DNA of 64,000 nucleotides from Bradysia coprophila (lineage: Eukaryota > Arthropoda > Insecta > Diptera > Sciaridae): the NCBI RefSeq assembly GCF_014529535.1, contig NW_023503608.1, forward strand, positions 11,458,501 to 11,522,500, in the 5' to 3' direction. Shown here one piece after another: positions 51,301 to 64,000 of the stretch (position 1 is its first letter; each line of letters opens with the position of its first letter). Made by a program: the position numbers and the translations under genes. Below the pieces are notes generated by a model. The model had not been told where the DNA came from. It ran no database searches and saw only the letters and a program-made list of their open reading frames with translations.

Positions 51301-54300
51301 GGGCAGTGTTGATATTGTCACCGGTGACCATACGCACGGTGATGCCAGCTTTTTGACATCGACGGATCGCATCAGGCACCTAACGACAAATTTATTTAAA
51401 ATAAATAATTTTTCAGGGAAAACTTATTTCTGATTGTAATCTCACCTCAGGACGGACGGGATCCTCAATACCAACGACACATAAACATGTCAAATTGCTG
51501 ACTATGTTCGCCTCATCGTCCCAATTCGGTTCATTATCGATATGAACTTCATTGATTGCTGCTTTGCCAGGAACAAAATCACGATATGCCACCGAAATCG
51601 TTCGCAAACCATCGCAGGCCATCGGTTCAATAACTTGATGAAGCAAACGTTCTTGCATGTCTCTGGTGAATTTTTCCAAAACACCATCATGTCCGTAGAT
51701 AAATGCACATCTGAAACGGAAATAGTTTTCGTAATGATCGACTAAAGCATCCCTGTATAACGTTGAACATACTTTGTTAGGACCATTTCTGACGCTCCCT
51801 TCGTGAACAATCTGTAACCACCTCCCGGTCTTGGTACGACTGTACTCATCGATTTTCGTGTAGAGTTAAATGTGAACACACGTGTGAATATCTCTTCTGG
51901 AATATCATCGCGAATGCTTTGATAGCTCATTCCTAATCCTTGAACGAAGCCCAAAAGAGCGCACTCTGTTTTGTTACCGACTTGCTGAGCTTGTTCGCCA
52001 GGTGCATGGCCAGGCTATAATCAAAACATTGACTTTTTAGTTTTTCGTGCGAATCACAACGTGATGAACAATCTTACCATAATTCGTGAAGTGTATGCAG
52101 AGTTTACCGAAATGCCTTGAACAATCGTGTTGCCAACGTGCGAAGGTATGTCAGAGAATTTAGGAGTCACCTTACATAGTTTCTCGCAAATGTATGATTG
52201 AACAACTGTCATCCGGTTTGTGGTCAATGTACCGGTCTTGTCTGAACAGATAGATGTTGCGTTGCCCATAGTTTCACAGGCGTCCAAATGACGTACGAGA
52301 TTGTTGTCTTTCATCATTTTCTAGTAACAAAATTCCACATTTAATGTAAACGACAAAAACCAACTTTTAACTGAACTGACCTTGACGGAATAAGCTAATG
52401 ACAATGTCACAGCCAATGGCAATCCTTCAGGTACTGCAACCACGAGCACAGTCACACCAATAATCAAATGCTTGACCAATGTATTCGCATAGGTATTGCT
52501 CCATTCCTTGCCGTCGATAACGAATGTCTTAACACAGAATTGTACGACCAAAATAAGAACGGTTAAAACAGCGATGGTCGAACCAGCATAACCAATTTGA
52601 ATGGCAAGTTTTGTCAGTTTTGCTTGTAAAACAGATTTCTCTTTTTTGGCACCCGAACCTTCCGGAGCAGCACTCGATGATTCGACGTGATTTTCAGCCG
52701 CCTCTTCTTTACTTGGTGGTAATTGGGCTGGAATATGACTGTTTACGGCTGTTAATCCATCCTCGCCTTTAGTGCCATTTAATGGTATTGGCAATGTTTG
52801 AAGTAATTTGTTTTGGTGGGTGCGGAAGAAAATGATGAATGAAAAAAGAAATTCAGATTAGTTTCGATTCAGAAAATGAAATAATTTTTATGATCGTAAC
52901 TTAGGCTACCAGCAAAAATAACAAAGCATTAATCTCGTTTAATCTAGTAATTATTTTCTCTCTAAAAATATATCTACTTAAATCAGCACTCAAAGTGTAA
53001 CAGTGCCATTGGTCTTATTGCTCTGTATGTGTTCGAACGAAAAATAATTTAAGGTTTTAAGCCAAACATTTTCATATTGTATGGTACTAGATTATCAAAA
53101 ATTGATACTGTTATTATGCTAGGATAAAAGAGCTGCACGATATTAATAAGCATACGTTTCTTTGCGACGCAGATCCAGAACAGTTTTAATCATTTGCTAT
53201 AGACAGCAACGACAACAATAAGCTAAATCTCCGTTTAACATGGGCATACATAGTGAAATGTTACGTTGAAACGAAAAAAGTAAAAGATTTTGCATTGAAT
53301 ATTTGAATTAAACAAAAGAAATGACAGATTTACTGTGATTATACTGTTTCTCAGACTTTGTAGACAATATTCAGCACTCATAATTATGGTAATTTTTAAT
53401 ACATTGTCTTATATTTTCGTCTGTCTATCTGCAAATCTATGCATATATTTATGAGTGTAATAGAATTTGAAGCAAAATATTTACTTAAAGTAAATTAATT
53501 CGTCTCAAGGAACACATCTTTAAATTTCTTTGAATTTTAAAAAATATGTCACACACATGGGCGTTTGTTTTGTTATGTCAGTAACACTGTATTCAGAGCT
53601 CGTAGTTTTGTCCATAATATCAGACGTACTCCATTTTCTATCATGACGTTAGCTGAATTTTATAATGCTCAAAAACTGAATAAAATATCGTGCAGCATAT
53701 TAGATAGTAGAGTGCAAATTGGAACTAGAACTCCAAACAGTTCCACATTTATATATCAATTTGTTCGTCAGCACTCTACCACTCGACTTAATCAATATAA
53801 TTGTAATAGAGAATAAAATTTTGCATATTTCGTTTGCGACTTATTTCTCAAATCAACAAATATTTTTTTTTTTGTAAAAAAGGCTCAGTGATTATTAACA
53901 GGAAATTAAATCAAAACAAAATAAAAACGGAATGGTTCAAATGCGTTCATGCGAGAAAAAAAAAACTTTAGTAGTGCAACTGTAAAACAACAAATAATGC
54001 TTTTACACAGACTTTTTTTATATATATATTTACGTGAACAAAGAAGACATAGTTGAATTGGTATCAAGATTTTTTTTGTTCATACTGGGTTTTAAGCTTT
54101 AACTGTGTTCGTAAGTGAAAATTATGTACCAACGATCGGTGGATTAATTAAATACCACAAACTTCTCATAGATAAAACTGAGAATTTTTACATAGAAAAA
54201 AAGTATCAAAGCCATACTGCTAGATGCGTTCAGATGAACAAAGTTTGAGTTTAATGGTTTAATTGTGAACATTTTCACCTCGTTGTAAAATTTTCTTTAT

Positions 54301-57300
54301 CGCATCGAAATGGATGTCACCCACTTCGGATGATTAATTTTGTTCGTGGAACAAAATTACGAGAACATTTTAATTTCTGATATATACGAGAGAATGAAAA
54401 TCAAGTTGGAATGAAAAGTCTGTTATTTTGCAAATTTGTCTTCTCGATTTTTGTAGACACAACGAATGTGATTTTGGCAAATAATTCTCACGTACAAACT
54501 TGAAATCATAATATAAAACAAATCTTTATTCAGCAGCTTATTCATTTCAATTAGCGCGACTTTTTTTTGATTTTTTGTTTCGAAGATTTTATTGAAAATA
54601 TTTTCAAAATAGAAGAAAAGAGAAATGGTAGTGACGGGTTAATTATCATTTGGTTTTTAACTTGAATTTTAAAGGCACGAAGCCGTTTTGGTTTTGATTT
54701 ATCTTTGGATTTTATGTTTGGTTTTAATAAAATGAATTTTCTTCTACTTTTAAAAATATTTTACTAATCTATTTGTAGCGCAAACTATGATTATGGGTAT
54801 TAAATATTGGTAAAAAATTAATTTAATTTTTATTATTAAAAATAAATTAGAATTCATTCGATCAACTTAAAGAAATGAATTTTAATTTATTTTCAATTTT
54901 TTTTTTTTAACTTTTTCTTTTGTAATTTAAAATTCACCTGTTAAACTCTTCTTCTTCCTCTGCTTTTTAGCTTCTGCCAATGCAAATTTTTCACACATGC
55001 AAAATAAACATATTAGAATAGATTGGTGGTAAAAATAAATAAAATTAAAGTTTTGGTTAAACGAAAAAAAAATTGTAAAAACAAAATGTTCATATTTTCA
55101 TTGTCGGATGATGCCTAAACGATTGCGTCCTTAAAACTGTAATGTCCGACATCCGACAAACGAACAGTCAGACTATACCATTTTAAAAGCGCAGATTAAT
55201 GATAAATTAGATGTACAAATTGTCTTGTTTCTGACGACTGTGGAACCCCTTTTCTCTGAAACTCTTAGACCTTTAACTATCTGAAATTTAACAATTAATG
55301 TAAATTCCTCGGTAAGCAAATAGGACCAATTAATGACTGGTAATCAGTTTATAGAAGAGAATGAAAGTTACAGAATGAAGAACTAACATTGGAGTTGGAA
55401 AGTTGAAATTTTTGGGGAACAGTTCTGATTTAAAACGTCTACACATCAACCTACTTTCACGCTTTGTTTAAAGTACTCTGTGGTTTCCAAAAAAAAACTT
55501 TGGATAAAAAAACTGTAACATGTTGATTGTTGGAACAAAAACTTTTAATCCGGCACATCATATAATATTGAGGTAAAAGTAAATTTTACCATTATCTGTC
55601 CAGAATGAAAATGTGGGAAACTATATACCACACATACTACCAGCAAGAGCAAAAATAAATTGTTCAGGGACGCCTAAAAATTAATCTGTTAAATATTATG
55701 TTACAGCAACTCTATCAATCTACGGTGGATGAATGTGTTGTTGTTTATTACCAATTTATTATGTGAAATGAGTACGAAAATGCAACCAAAAAAATTGGGT
55801 AGGGGGTGTCGAAACTAAATATTTCAAAAAAATAACAAAATTTTGCTGTGACATTCATTGCATTTTATATCAAAAATAATCAAATTATAATCCAATGAAT
55901 ATCCCATTGAAATAAATATGAAAAATGTAAGATTGAAAGGCTAAACAAATTCGTTCAATAAAATATAGGGTAAAAACATTACAACTGCAACTTTGGGGGA
56001 CAAGTTCACAAAACATGTTAAAAATCAAATAAAAATCAAGAAATCATTCATAGATTGGGGTACAAGTATTGTTAAAACTCAATCGGGGTTTTGGGTGGGG
56101 GGTACAAAATACTATTTTGTAAAATTTTCAAACTCAAAAATCATATCACTGTTCCTTTTGCGTTTACCAGTTTCATTATAATCCCAAACATTTAAAAGGA
56201 AAATAAAACTTTCCGTCCAGAAAAACTATATTTACAAACTGAATTGTCACTCGAAAAGGTATTTTGAACAGCAGAAAATTCAAAACACAAAAATCCGGAA
56301 TGAAATGTTAAAATTTTATGATTATCCATTCGGATAATCATAACGTTCATTTGAATGAGAGAGCAAAGCAAAGAATTTCAAACTCACCCTTCTTCATCTT
56401 ACGAATTTCAGCCTCTTGTTGGTCAACCGCTGCACCTAACAGAGTGAATATAATACCGGCCTGAGAGTTTACACCGACAGCGGTTACAACCATCTTTCCA
56501 CTGCCTTCCATGACGTGTGTGCCAGATAGGACCATTGGATCGTAATTTTCACCTTTCTTGACATGGTCAGATTCACCGGTGAGAGAAGATTCGTCAACCT
56601 TTAAAGGTAAGGTCGAGTTTAGCACACGATTTTTAGATAAACTTTCTCAAAGCCAACGATGATCGAACACCTGAAGCATGAAGAGCTTACCTTTAAGTCA
56701 TTGCTTTGAATTAAAATGCCATCAGCCGGCAGCAAATCTCCGTATTTGATCTGACAAATATCGCCAACAACAATATCACCAACACCAATATTCCTTGCCT
56801 CTGTACCACGGATAACCGAAAATTTGTGTTCACCTTCTATTCGATTTTGTAAGCCCCGGAATTGTCGCTCTTTTGAATAATCATTGAATGCTGTAACAAT
56901 TACTACAACTATGACGGATATCAATATAGCTAGACCCTCAATCCAGCCATGATGATCGTCTTCTTCGACCTGTTTAGACGAAGCTATTTGGAAAGCAGAA
57001 TTGATCGAACATTAGTGTTCAGGTTGAGAACAAATGAAGTGATTAGATTCTTACGAGCATTTTCATCAGCTGGCTGATAAAATGATAGACCAAGTGATAC
57101 TAAAGCAGCTACTTCTAATATGATCAGAGTTACGTCCTGTAGTGCCTCCCAAACTAATTGAAGAAATGTTTTAGGTGGTTTCGGTGGTATTGTATTCGAT
57201 CCAAACGTTTCGCGTCTGTGCTCTATATCAGCTGCGGATCCACTTAAACCTATTTTCGTAACCAGACATTTATGTTACCAATATGATCAACCGGCTAAAT

Positions 57301-57492
57301 ATGAATTCGATTTCTTTTTTGCGAATGGAAATTACCTTCGTTTGGTGATGTGTACAGTTTTTTGCATAATTCTTGAACACCTCCTTGCTCTTGTATTCGG
57401 AGAATTCCTTCGCGTCCTCGATGCTCCATGAGCTCTCGAAGATTTTTAAGGGAAATGCCATATTGGGCAGGTCGTCCATCTATTGTCGCCAT
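33175..57492 (-). CDS. PMCA: plasma-membrane calcium-transporting ATPase (PMCA)
   Basis: Common exons: 57492-57336, 57249-57055, 56983-56691, 56598-56388, 52766-52381, 52320-52078, 52014-51773, 51710-51446, 51379-51200, 51134-51047, 50929-50616, 50557-50359, 50288-50089, 49787-49636, 48785-48647. These total 3264 nt (1088 codons), all with GT-AG borders and consistent phases. The last exon is 33396-33175 (1161 aa in all) or 41189-40875 (1192 aa); the 36-bp exon 54973-54938 is optional. P-type ATPase marks: LTGES in the actuator domain, [12 protein letters not shown] in membrane helix 4, phosphorylated Asp of [12 protein letters not shown] (about residue 441), KGASE in the nucleotide-binding domain, [12 protein letters not shown], and [21 protein letters not shown], followed by the C-terminal helices. 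It exports calcium from the cytosol using ATP and is regulated by calmodulin through the tail. The start ATG at 57492 follows a TTTTTCCAG acceptor at 57506, so a non-coding 5' exon lies further upstream. Large introns of 4.0, 1.9, 7.5 and 15 kb are AT-rich. Confidence 0.96.
37811..37960. repeat. fold-back repeat inside the PMCA region
   Basis: AAAATCTTACCTGTTGCAGGTAA on the left is mirrored by TTACCTGCAACAGGAAAGATTTT on the right. Pairing continues through TTTGTCTTCAGGTAA / TTACCTGGAGACAAA and into CACAGCT / AGCTGTG. The arms are about 60 bases each. It lies in the intron between the two alternative last exons. No target duplication was identified. Confidence 0.7.
40596..40601 (-). terminator. 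candidate poly(A) signal AATAAA for PMCA last exon B
   Basis: AATAAA on the minus strand about 275 bases after the stop at 40875. It is the clearest candidate for ending the shorter, proximal transcript form. Confidence 0.35.
40875..41189 (-). CDS. PMCA: PMCA alternative last exon B, ends in ETRI
   Basis: A TTTCTAG acceptor is followed in phase 0 by [19 protein letters not shown], so splicing from the common exon (48647) gives [14 protein letters not shown], another calmodulin-binding version. The 104-residue tail then has Arg/Ser-rich and Pro/Thr-rich parts, a run of six aspartates, and the C-terminus [13 protein letters not shown] is again a class I PDZ ligand. This form resembles the tail of Drosophila PMCA isoforms as I remember them. 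Selection between this exon and exon A is mutually exclusive because both contain stop codons. Confidence 0.9.
   Translation of the reverse strand, partial: LRVIRAFRSTLEDLEERRSVHSMRSSRSHTGGIGGVTPGMYAQPTRPYTSTLTVPPLSVNYTEISYIDEEPPQHGVNGKNGQKKSGVNKDDDDDDSKQIHETRI
41190..48646. other. large PMCA intron between common exons and last exon B
   Basis: About 7.5 kb, AT-rich, with no exon I can support. Short frames inside (for example 44785-45138) are hydrophobic low-complexity translations of T-rich DNA. A somewhat more GC-balanced patch at about 47400-47850 stands out by composition, but neither coding capacity nor clear inverted repeats were found in it. Confidence 0.45.
52767..56387. other. large PMCA intron region containing the optional microexon
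   Basis: AT-rich intronic DNA apart from the 36-bp exon at 54938-54973. Frames at 53565-53816 (plus) and 55993-56181 (plus) have no recognisable content. Confidence 0.5.
54938..54973 (-). CDS. PMCA: PMCA optional 36-bp basic microexon
   Basis: TTGGCAG acceptor and CAG|GTGAAT donor. The exon is phase 1 on both sides, so it can be skipped without a frame change. It inserts 12 residues, giving [12 protein letters not shown] between KMKK and the following GEDGLT. Its site, just before the basic phospholipid-sensitive region between the actuator domain and membrane helix 3, matches alternative splice site A of animal PMCAs. Confidence 0.8.
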
Positions 57493-60400
57493 TTGTTATG
57501 AGTATCTGGAAAAAGGTAAATGATAATTAAACTTAACGTGATTTTAGTAAGGGAAATTTCCGACGTTATTCTAATCGATGTCATCGATAAAATAGTTGAT
57601 TTTAAGAAAATTTTGTGTCAGGTGGATGTGTCAGCTGAAAACCCCACTTCCACGAAACGTGGAACAGAAATTAACTTTTATTTAATGATTTGACAAGTGA
57701 CGATACGCCTTGATATACTTGGAATTGAGTAATTTCGTAAAAAAAATGAAACTAAACAATAGCATGTAAAGATAATAATTTAACTTTTGTGAGTAAATGC
57801 CTATCAATATCTATCTATCCACCCACATATATCACCTTAGAATCCTCACAAATGTTTCTCATTTTATATATCTAATATCTATAAATACTCGAAGAAATAA
57901 ACTGAATAGAAATAATAAAATATAACTGGGTGATTAGCACATTTACACACATATTAACATTGTACTTCTCTATGTGTTCGAAATTATGAAAATCAGATTA
58001 TATTAATAAATTGGATGATGTCTCAGATATTTTGGTGAAGTATTATTGAATATTCGATAAAAATCGATAATTAATACAAGCCAGTCTCCTGTCTGTTTCG
58101 GTTTTGACGCTAATCAAATTCCATGTTTTCATTTAAACGAACAGAAAAATTAAATTGAATTAAAAATACTTTTCCAATTTTTTAGTTATTAACTTCTATG
58201 TATTACAGAAGGGATGCGTGTAAAAAAAATTGTATTTTCGTGTTGCATACTTCATTAAATTAGACCTTGATGCCGACATGACGGGCAGTTTTTTTTTGAA
58301 AAAAAGGTGTGATTTTCGTGTAAAAACGAAAGAATGGAAAAACCGAAATCGTTTACATGAATTATGAAAACGTAAATGAAGTAAAAAGAAAGGACTTTCG
58401 GCAGCTATGAGCTGAGCACTGAATGAAAAATTTCAAAAGAAAGCGCCCTTCTCGATCACTTCTATTGACTGATATAAATATTTTCCGTTACCCGGTACGG
58501 ACTGATAGTTTTCATAGACTGTAAACTCATCATGATACAAGCACGTGTTTATACATCTATCCTTGTATTTGCAGGTAGAACAATAGTTGGTTTGGGTTGG
58601 ATGATGATATATCGACGAAAGTTATTATTAAAATCGTTTAAAATGATAATGTACCTACTGTAACCTACTGATGTTGTATTTGACTTTTGTTAAAGTCCAA
58701 ACAGTTCGTAAGGTCGACGTATTGGTTTAGTTTGGTGGCGTGAGACCTTGAGTAGCGTGTGATTTTTAACAATATTTTTTCCTGGAAAAACTATGAAACC
58801 GTCGGCAAAAGAGAACGTGACACAAAAGCAAATATTTATTGCTTTTACTGAACATAATAAATAACATATTGAACGGCCAATTTAGATGCCATATGGTTCA
58901 TAAAGTCAAATGTATTTTTTCTGGTCGAGTACAGTTGGAATCCAATTTGTTATCTTACTTCAACAATCTGAGAAAACATACTCATTTACTATTGTTGCAG
59001 ATTTACAACACAAAATAAAAAAAAACACCACCCGCACATTTGTAAACATACACACACAACCAGATTCGCACCGTCCATATTCTCACGAAAGCAATTTCTT
59101 CGAATGAAACAAAAAAAAAACCTTTCGAATTTAAATAGAAATGTCAAAGGTTACATCAGTTTAACACACAATGTTGGAAAAAAGCGTACTACATTGACTG
59201 TGGAAAGTCTATTCTAATTCCGTAACACTCAACGTTTTGTAAAAGGTTGTGGGTGGGAAAGTGGTACGGGTGCGATTTATTTAGTTGTCACACGGTTTAG
59301 TAATGGGAGGGTTCACGCAAAGAGGCTCAGTTTCATCACGTTCTGTCGAAATTTTTTAATGAAAAATAAATACTCGTAATTGTTGTGCAAATAGATAGTT
59401 TTTTAGTAACATCCCTTTTTGTGTGCATAAAAGCTGAAAGGAAAAAACCCCGAAACTTAACATGTTTGTAGGAAACACAGACAGTAACTAAAGGCTATAT
59501 TTGATTATAAATGTATGGACGGTCAACATTATTTATTACAGCAAAGAACACAATATTGCAAGTTTCAACTACAATCGCTACATTTGGTACCGTCTCTCTT
59601 AGATTAAATTCGAGAACAACAATTTTATATGGTGAATAAACTACAGATAAAGTTGCACGTAATCAATCTACCCCGAAAGCCACTAATGAAAACTCTTACA
59701 AATACCATTTTAATTGAGCACAAGTGCTTTCAATTATGTTTTCAGTTGACCACTCTATGTTGAAATTGAGTTTAGGTGTATTAATTACATGTATACACCA
59801 ACAGACATTGTGCTTTATAAATCTTCGACAGGCTATCCTTATTCAAGTGGTCTGTCATAGTGTGTTTTTGCTTTATAATTTCAACAACAAAGTTATTTCG
59901 CCTAGCGAAACCTAGCAAACATTTCACTTTGACTCATACGAAATTCATTAACCGATATCGAACGGTGATAAAGGAATTTCCTTATTCCAGTATCACCAGC
60001 TGAAATTGGAAAGTCTTTGTTTTTGAAAAGCTATTTATATCAGCCATTATCATTGTAAAGAAATGCGACAGCGAGATAATGGTCTGCAACAAAAAAAAAT
60101 CGAGCAAATAGTGAGCGCAAATGTTTGAACTACATTGTCTGTAATGTATATACCTGACTGTTGTTATCAGTTATCTTTTACAATTCGATTTCAAGTTTTG
60201 CTTCTTTTGGCTTTTGGTAGACAAATAGCAGTTTCTTTTTCGTCATTTAATGTTATTTCTGTTTTTATGATAAATGAACAAACCTGTTTTTTTTCGTTGT
60301 AAAAAACAGATAGAAACAAAAATTGTTCAACTATGTCGGTCGAGGTAACGACACGCCGTGCATATACGGCAATTAGTATGAATGAATGTGTATAAAAATC

Positions 60401-63400
60401 ACTGATATGAATGGCGAATTATTATATGATTATTTTCTTTAACAAACCCAAATGTTTTATTCATTGCAGATAAATGAGATTCATTATTTAACCTGAAACT
60501 GACTTGAGGCGAATTAGGTTACATCATTTAGCGCCCGGTTTTTTGAAGTTATTTTTCTTATCAACAGATATTCTTAGTCTCTATATCACCTTCAATATAC
60601 AAATTGTAAATTTGGTGAGCAACCACACAGTTAAGGTTTTTCATTTACATAAAAGTAACAAATTCTTAAAACAATTTATTTAAATCTGGCTAACTGAAAA
60701 ACCAAATAATTCACTACAATCTACAGTATGTTTACGATAGAAATGCCTTGCTGTTACAGGGTATACGTCATCGTAATACAACATAAACCATGACAACATC
60801 GCTGATACAATCTTGTTGCTATAAACTGAAAAATTGAATCGACTGAATGAAGAGAAGAAGAAAAAAAATCGCTATTTTATTCTTCGTAAACTTGTATATA
60901 TAATACCGAATAAATAAGCCAAAATGGTGGTTACAAAAATGCATGGGTGTGCCGCCGTGCCGCACACGTTTCATCGGACGCGCTAGACTAAGTCGATATA
61001 GACGAAGAAATAAATGCACTGAAAACACTTTCTTGATTAGTTTTCGTTAAATTGTGCATATAATCGTACAAAATGAATTATTTTTCATTTGTTTTTTTTA
61101 CTGCAGAAAAACTACTTAAGTTTATGTTCAATTTCAACGATTGATTGAAAATACAAAATAATGAAAATACATTCCGTAGATTAACAAAACTAAAAAAATT
61201 GCAATTCTCTTGCATTAACTTAATGGTTGAATTTTATGTTTTAAAAGTTCACGGTATCATATTGACAGTCCACGTTCGTTTTGTCTATTATACCTAGACA
61301 CTGATACTGAAATTAGCAAACGTGGACTGGTATTTTCTATATTTTTTTCGTAAATATAATGCTAGCGAAAAAAAAGTGTGATAGACTCATCAGTCTTGGC
61401 ATGGTGTTGAAGGAGCAGAGGAGATATTATATGAAACAGTTCGGACAAGTCAAAAGTCAATTAACACATTTTTTTTATTCGATAATGGTTACCATTGCTG
61501 AATATAAACCTGCATAGTTGTTCAAATAGTTTTAATGGAAAAAAGAAATATTGGGGTTACGTGTCATATACATGACAATTTCAAATATATATATATTCGT
61601 TCATATGACTAATCCGAAGAACGTTGAGTAGTCATTCTATGATAAATAATAAATGTTGGCTCTACATTCTTTCGATTCATTGAATCAGAAAATTAAAAGC
61701 GAACACCTCGTTGAACGTAGATAAAAAGAGTAAAAATCAGAGTAATTTCTTGCTAATTTAAATCAAATGAATAATATTTAAAGTGCGACATGAAGTACAT
61801 CGTTACATTTGAACGACTAATTCGTAAAGAAAAATTCCTTCGATGGTCAAAAACGCGTCCAAGGTTAGAGAGAAGTGCCATGATCAATGTTGTCATCCAG
61901 TTATAACAATCTAATGTGTCAATTAATTTCATATTAAAATTAAGTGATTTCTTCTCTCTCTTTTTTTCGATCAAGCAGTTTAGTATGCTGAATATATATT
62001 TAGGGAAAAAAAACCTAGTGAAGGCGATATTGGACCCTCTAATTATCTTTATATTGTGTACAAAGATAATAAAAACTTTTAAACGAATACTCAAAATTAT
62101 AATGACATCATACATTTACGACAGCAGATTGTTACGTAAAAAAATCTTTTTTCTTCTCTTCTCCATTGACGCATTTTGAAACGAAAATCTTTTTTGTGTT
62201 ACAAGTACAAGTACATGTTTAATCTCGATGCAAAGATAAAATTTAATGGCGTCATTGTTAATAAAATCGTGTATATTGCGAGGCAGTATTTTTGAAGAGG
62301 GAAAATGTTTAAGACGTCATAGAAATGAAGAATCAAGCACTTGATTTTAAATGGTTGACAATTTACACGTACATATTCGTTTAACTGCCAATCAACCATG
62401 CATGATATATACACCTACAAAATACTCATAAACGGAAAAAACATTTTTTTTTTGACGTAATCTCATATTTGATATGAAACAATTAAAAACTAAAAATCAC
62501 TTTCCTAAGGCTAATATAATTAACATGAAGAAATCGCGCATGTTCTCCACATGCAAGAGTTTCGTGACAAACCAGATTTTTTTCTCGAATGAAAATATTG
62601 GCACTAACACGACAAAGACGACTCATCTTCGTCTGATGACGTCATGGAACAATCATTTTCTTACACTTATTCTTTCAATTTCCGGTCTACACATGTACTC
62701 CGTAATAGAATGATGTGTAGTAAAACGAAAATTGATTTGTAAAGGACTCTAGAAATGAATGTTATACCGTTCAGATAACATTGTGTCTGGGCGAATACAC
62801 GTCAGCAAAAGTTATGACATCATATTTAATTACTTGCAAAATGACTATTTGGGATAGAAAGTGATTCACTTTATGCGTTTTCCGTAATCAACGTTATGCA
62901 CAGAGGGAGATTTTGTGAAACATACCATCGAATAGACTCATGGACTACATATTCATTACCATTATCGTATAATAATCAAAATTTCATTTTCCAGTGGCCA
63001 TTCTACTAAATCCAAGAAAACTCCCAAAAAACATGCTCTAATTCAGGGGTGATATTTAACTACACTATAAGCTCTGGAAAACATTATCCATAAATTCAAC
63101 AAACATTGACTATACATATCGTTATGGCACTAATGTCATGTTCGTGCGACCTGGTCATTCTCGTCTCTCATACATAATTAAATTACTAATTAATTATTTC
63201 GGATCAACATAGCAGTACCAGCATATTTGCGTTAGGTATGAATATTATGATGGGTGTTCCGATGTTTGTACGAGCGAGCATGCATGTGATAATGCAAAAT
63301 TTGGTAGCTTCAATTATTGTCACAATATGATTTTGGGTTCTAAGGTTTATTGTGATGACACAGTAATAAAATTCTGAATTTTAGAGCCTAAAATGCTTAA

Positions 63401-64000
63401 TGTGGTTTTAAATTCTTAAACCAACATTGGTCCGACATTATTTTGAAATTGGTGACTGTTTGTCATGTCGATCAGAGATACATTTAAAAAAAGGCATTTA
63501 ATAATGAATGGAGGCTCTCAAAGTCGATCATCAATGATAAACGTTTTTAATAACAAATTTTTAGAATCAGATGGGAACATTTTGTTCGAATACATCCATT
63601 CTGTTACATTGTGTCCGCAATCGCCTAATTAATTGGAATGTTTTTTGTGTATTGATTTTTTTCTGTCTGAAAAATGACCCGAAGTCTTTAGCGGTATATA
63701 ACATGATGAGTGAATGTAGGTGGAGGTATAATGGAATCACATAATTTCTATTTGCGGAGTACCCTGTGCTAAGTAAATAATTCGTTTGCTTTCGAATGAA
63801 ATGAAATTCACCATTAATTGGTGCTACCTTACCGAAGTAAGTAAAATTTAGTCGAGAGACACTTGCCATTGAAGACAAAATAATGTTCAGCGATGAACAA
63901 TGAGAGAAAGTTGTTCGATATTCAAAAGTTTACTAAAATTTACTTTTGGTAAGAATTTTAATTAATTTGTTTATTTGACACGAATTACCGCAAATGACTA
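57493..64000. other. upstream of the PMCA start codon, no gene recognised
   Basis: Begins with a short piece of 5' UTR (acceptor at about 57506) and the adjoining intron. The rest is AT-rich, and its scattered 60-120 codon frames (60819-61028, 61753-62115, 63567-63878) are low-complexity and unsupported. The PMCA promoter and non-coding first exon(s) presumably lie in or beyond this stretch; no core promoter could be recognised with confidence. Confidence 0.4.

Noticed and set aside
52767-52862. In-frame extension of the PMCA exon upstream of 52766 (reading [20 protein letters not shown])
   Set aside because: There is no AG acceptor before it, and the downstream TAAAG|GC acceptor fits the phase-1 donors of both candidate upstream exons.
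1-64000. tRNA genes, rRNA, CRISPR arrays, riboswitches, attachment sites
   Set aside because: No cloverleaf-like or rRNA-like sequence was noticed. The remaining types are not expected in an insect nuclear genome and none was seen.

Overview
The window looks like AT-rich nuclear DNA of an insect, most likely a fly (Diptera). Genes are split by short GT-AG introns. The proteins are metazoan and close to dipteran families: an SLC44 choline transporter-like protein, secreted animal haem peroxidases, cytochrome-b5-fused desaturases, and a plasma-membrane calcium pump with alternative C-terminal exons. Placement below Diptera (perhaps a lower, nematoceran fly) is inference only. All confidently recognised genes lie on the minus strand.

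Layout. 1-1.6 kb is non-coding with a degenerate fold-back repeat. 1.68-2.38 kb holds a small unrecognised gene with 60-90 bp introns. 2.50-4.72 kb is a choline transporter-like gene. 4.7-11.2 kb is a repeat-rich gene desert: a palindromic 19-bp tandem repeat inside a larger module, a 920-bp palindromic transposon with a clear 8-bp target duplication, and a cluster of fold-back elements. 11.24-15.99 kb holds two tandem peroxidase genes with identical exon structure. 17.2-23.5 kb holds two tandem cytochrome-b5 desaturase genes with identical exon structure, a decayed third desaturase exon and a decayed copia-like reverse transcriptase piece. 24.28-25.09 kb holds a further unrecognised multi-exon gene, followed by nested inverted-repeat elements and a possible small plus-strand ORF. 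26.7-33.2 kb is very AT-rich and non-coding. 33.2-57.5 kb is one large PMCA calcium-pump gene: 15 common coding exons, one optional 36-bp basic microexon and two alternative last exons. 57.5-64 kb is upstream/5' intronic or intergenic DNA with nothing recognisable.

The genes are not an operon. The peroxidase and desaturase pairs are local tandem duplications. Their exon lengths are conserved exactly (1363 and 543 bp for the peroxidases; 138, 315, 173 and 507 bp for the desaturases), which makes the gene models mutually supporting. No single new system links the whole window. The most notable points are the two PDZ-ligand tails of PMCA, the altered distal haem pocket shared by both peroxidases, two small genes hidden among short exons, and several well-delimited inverted-repeat transposons.
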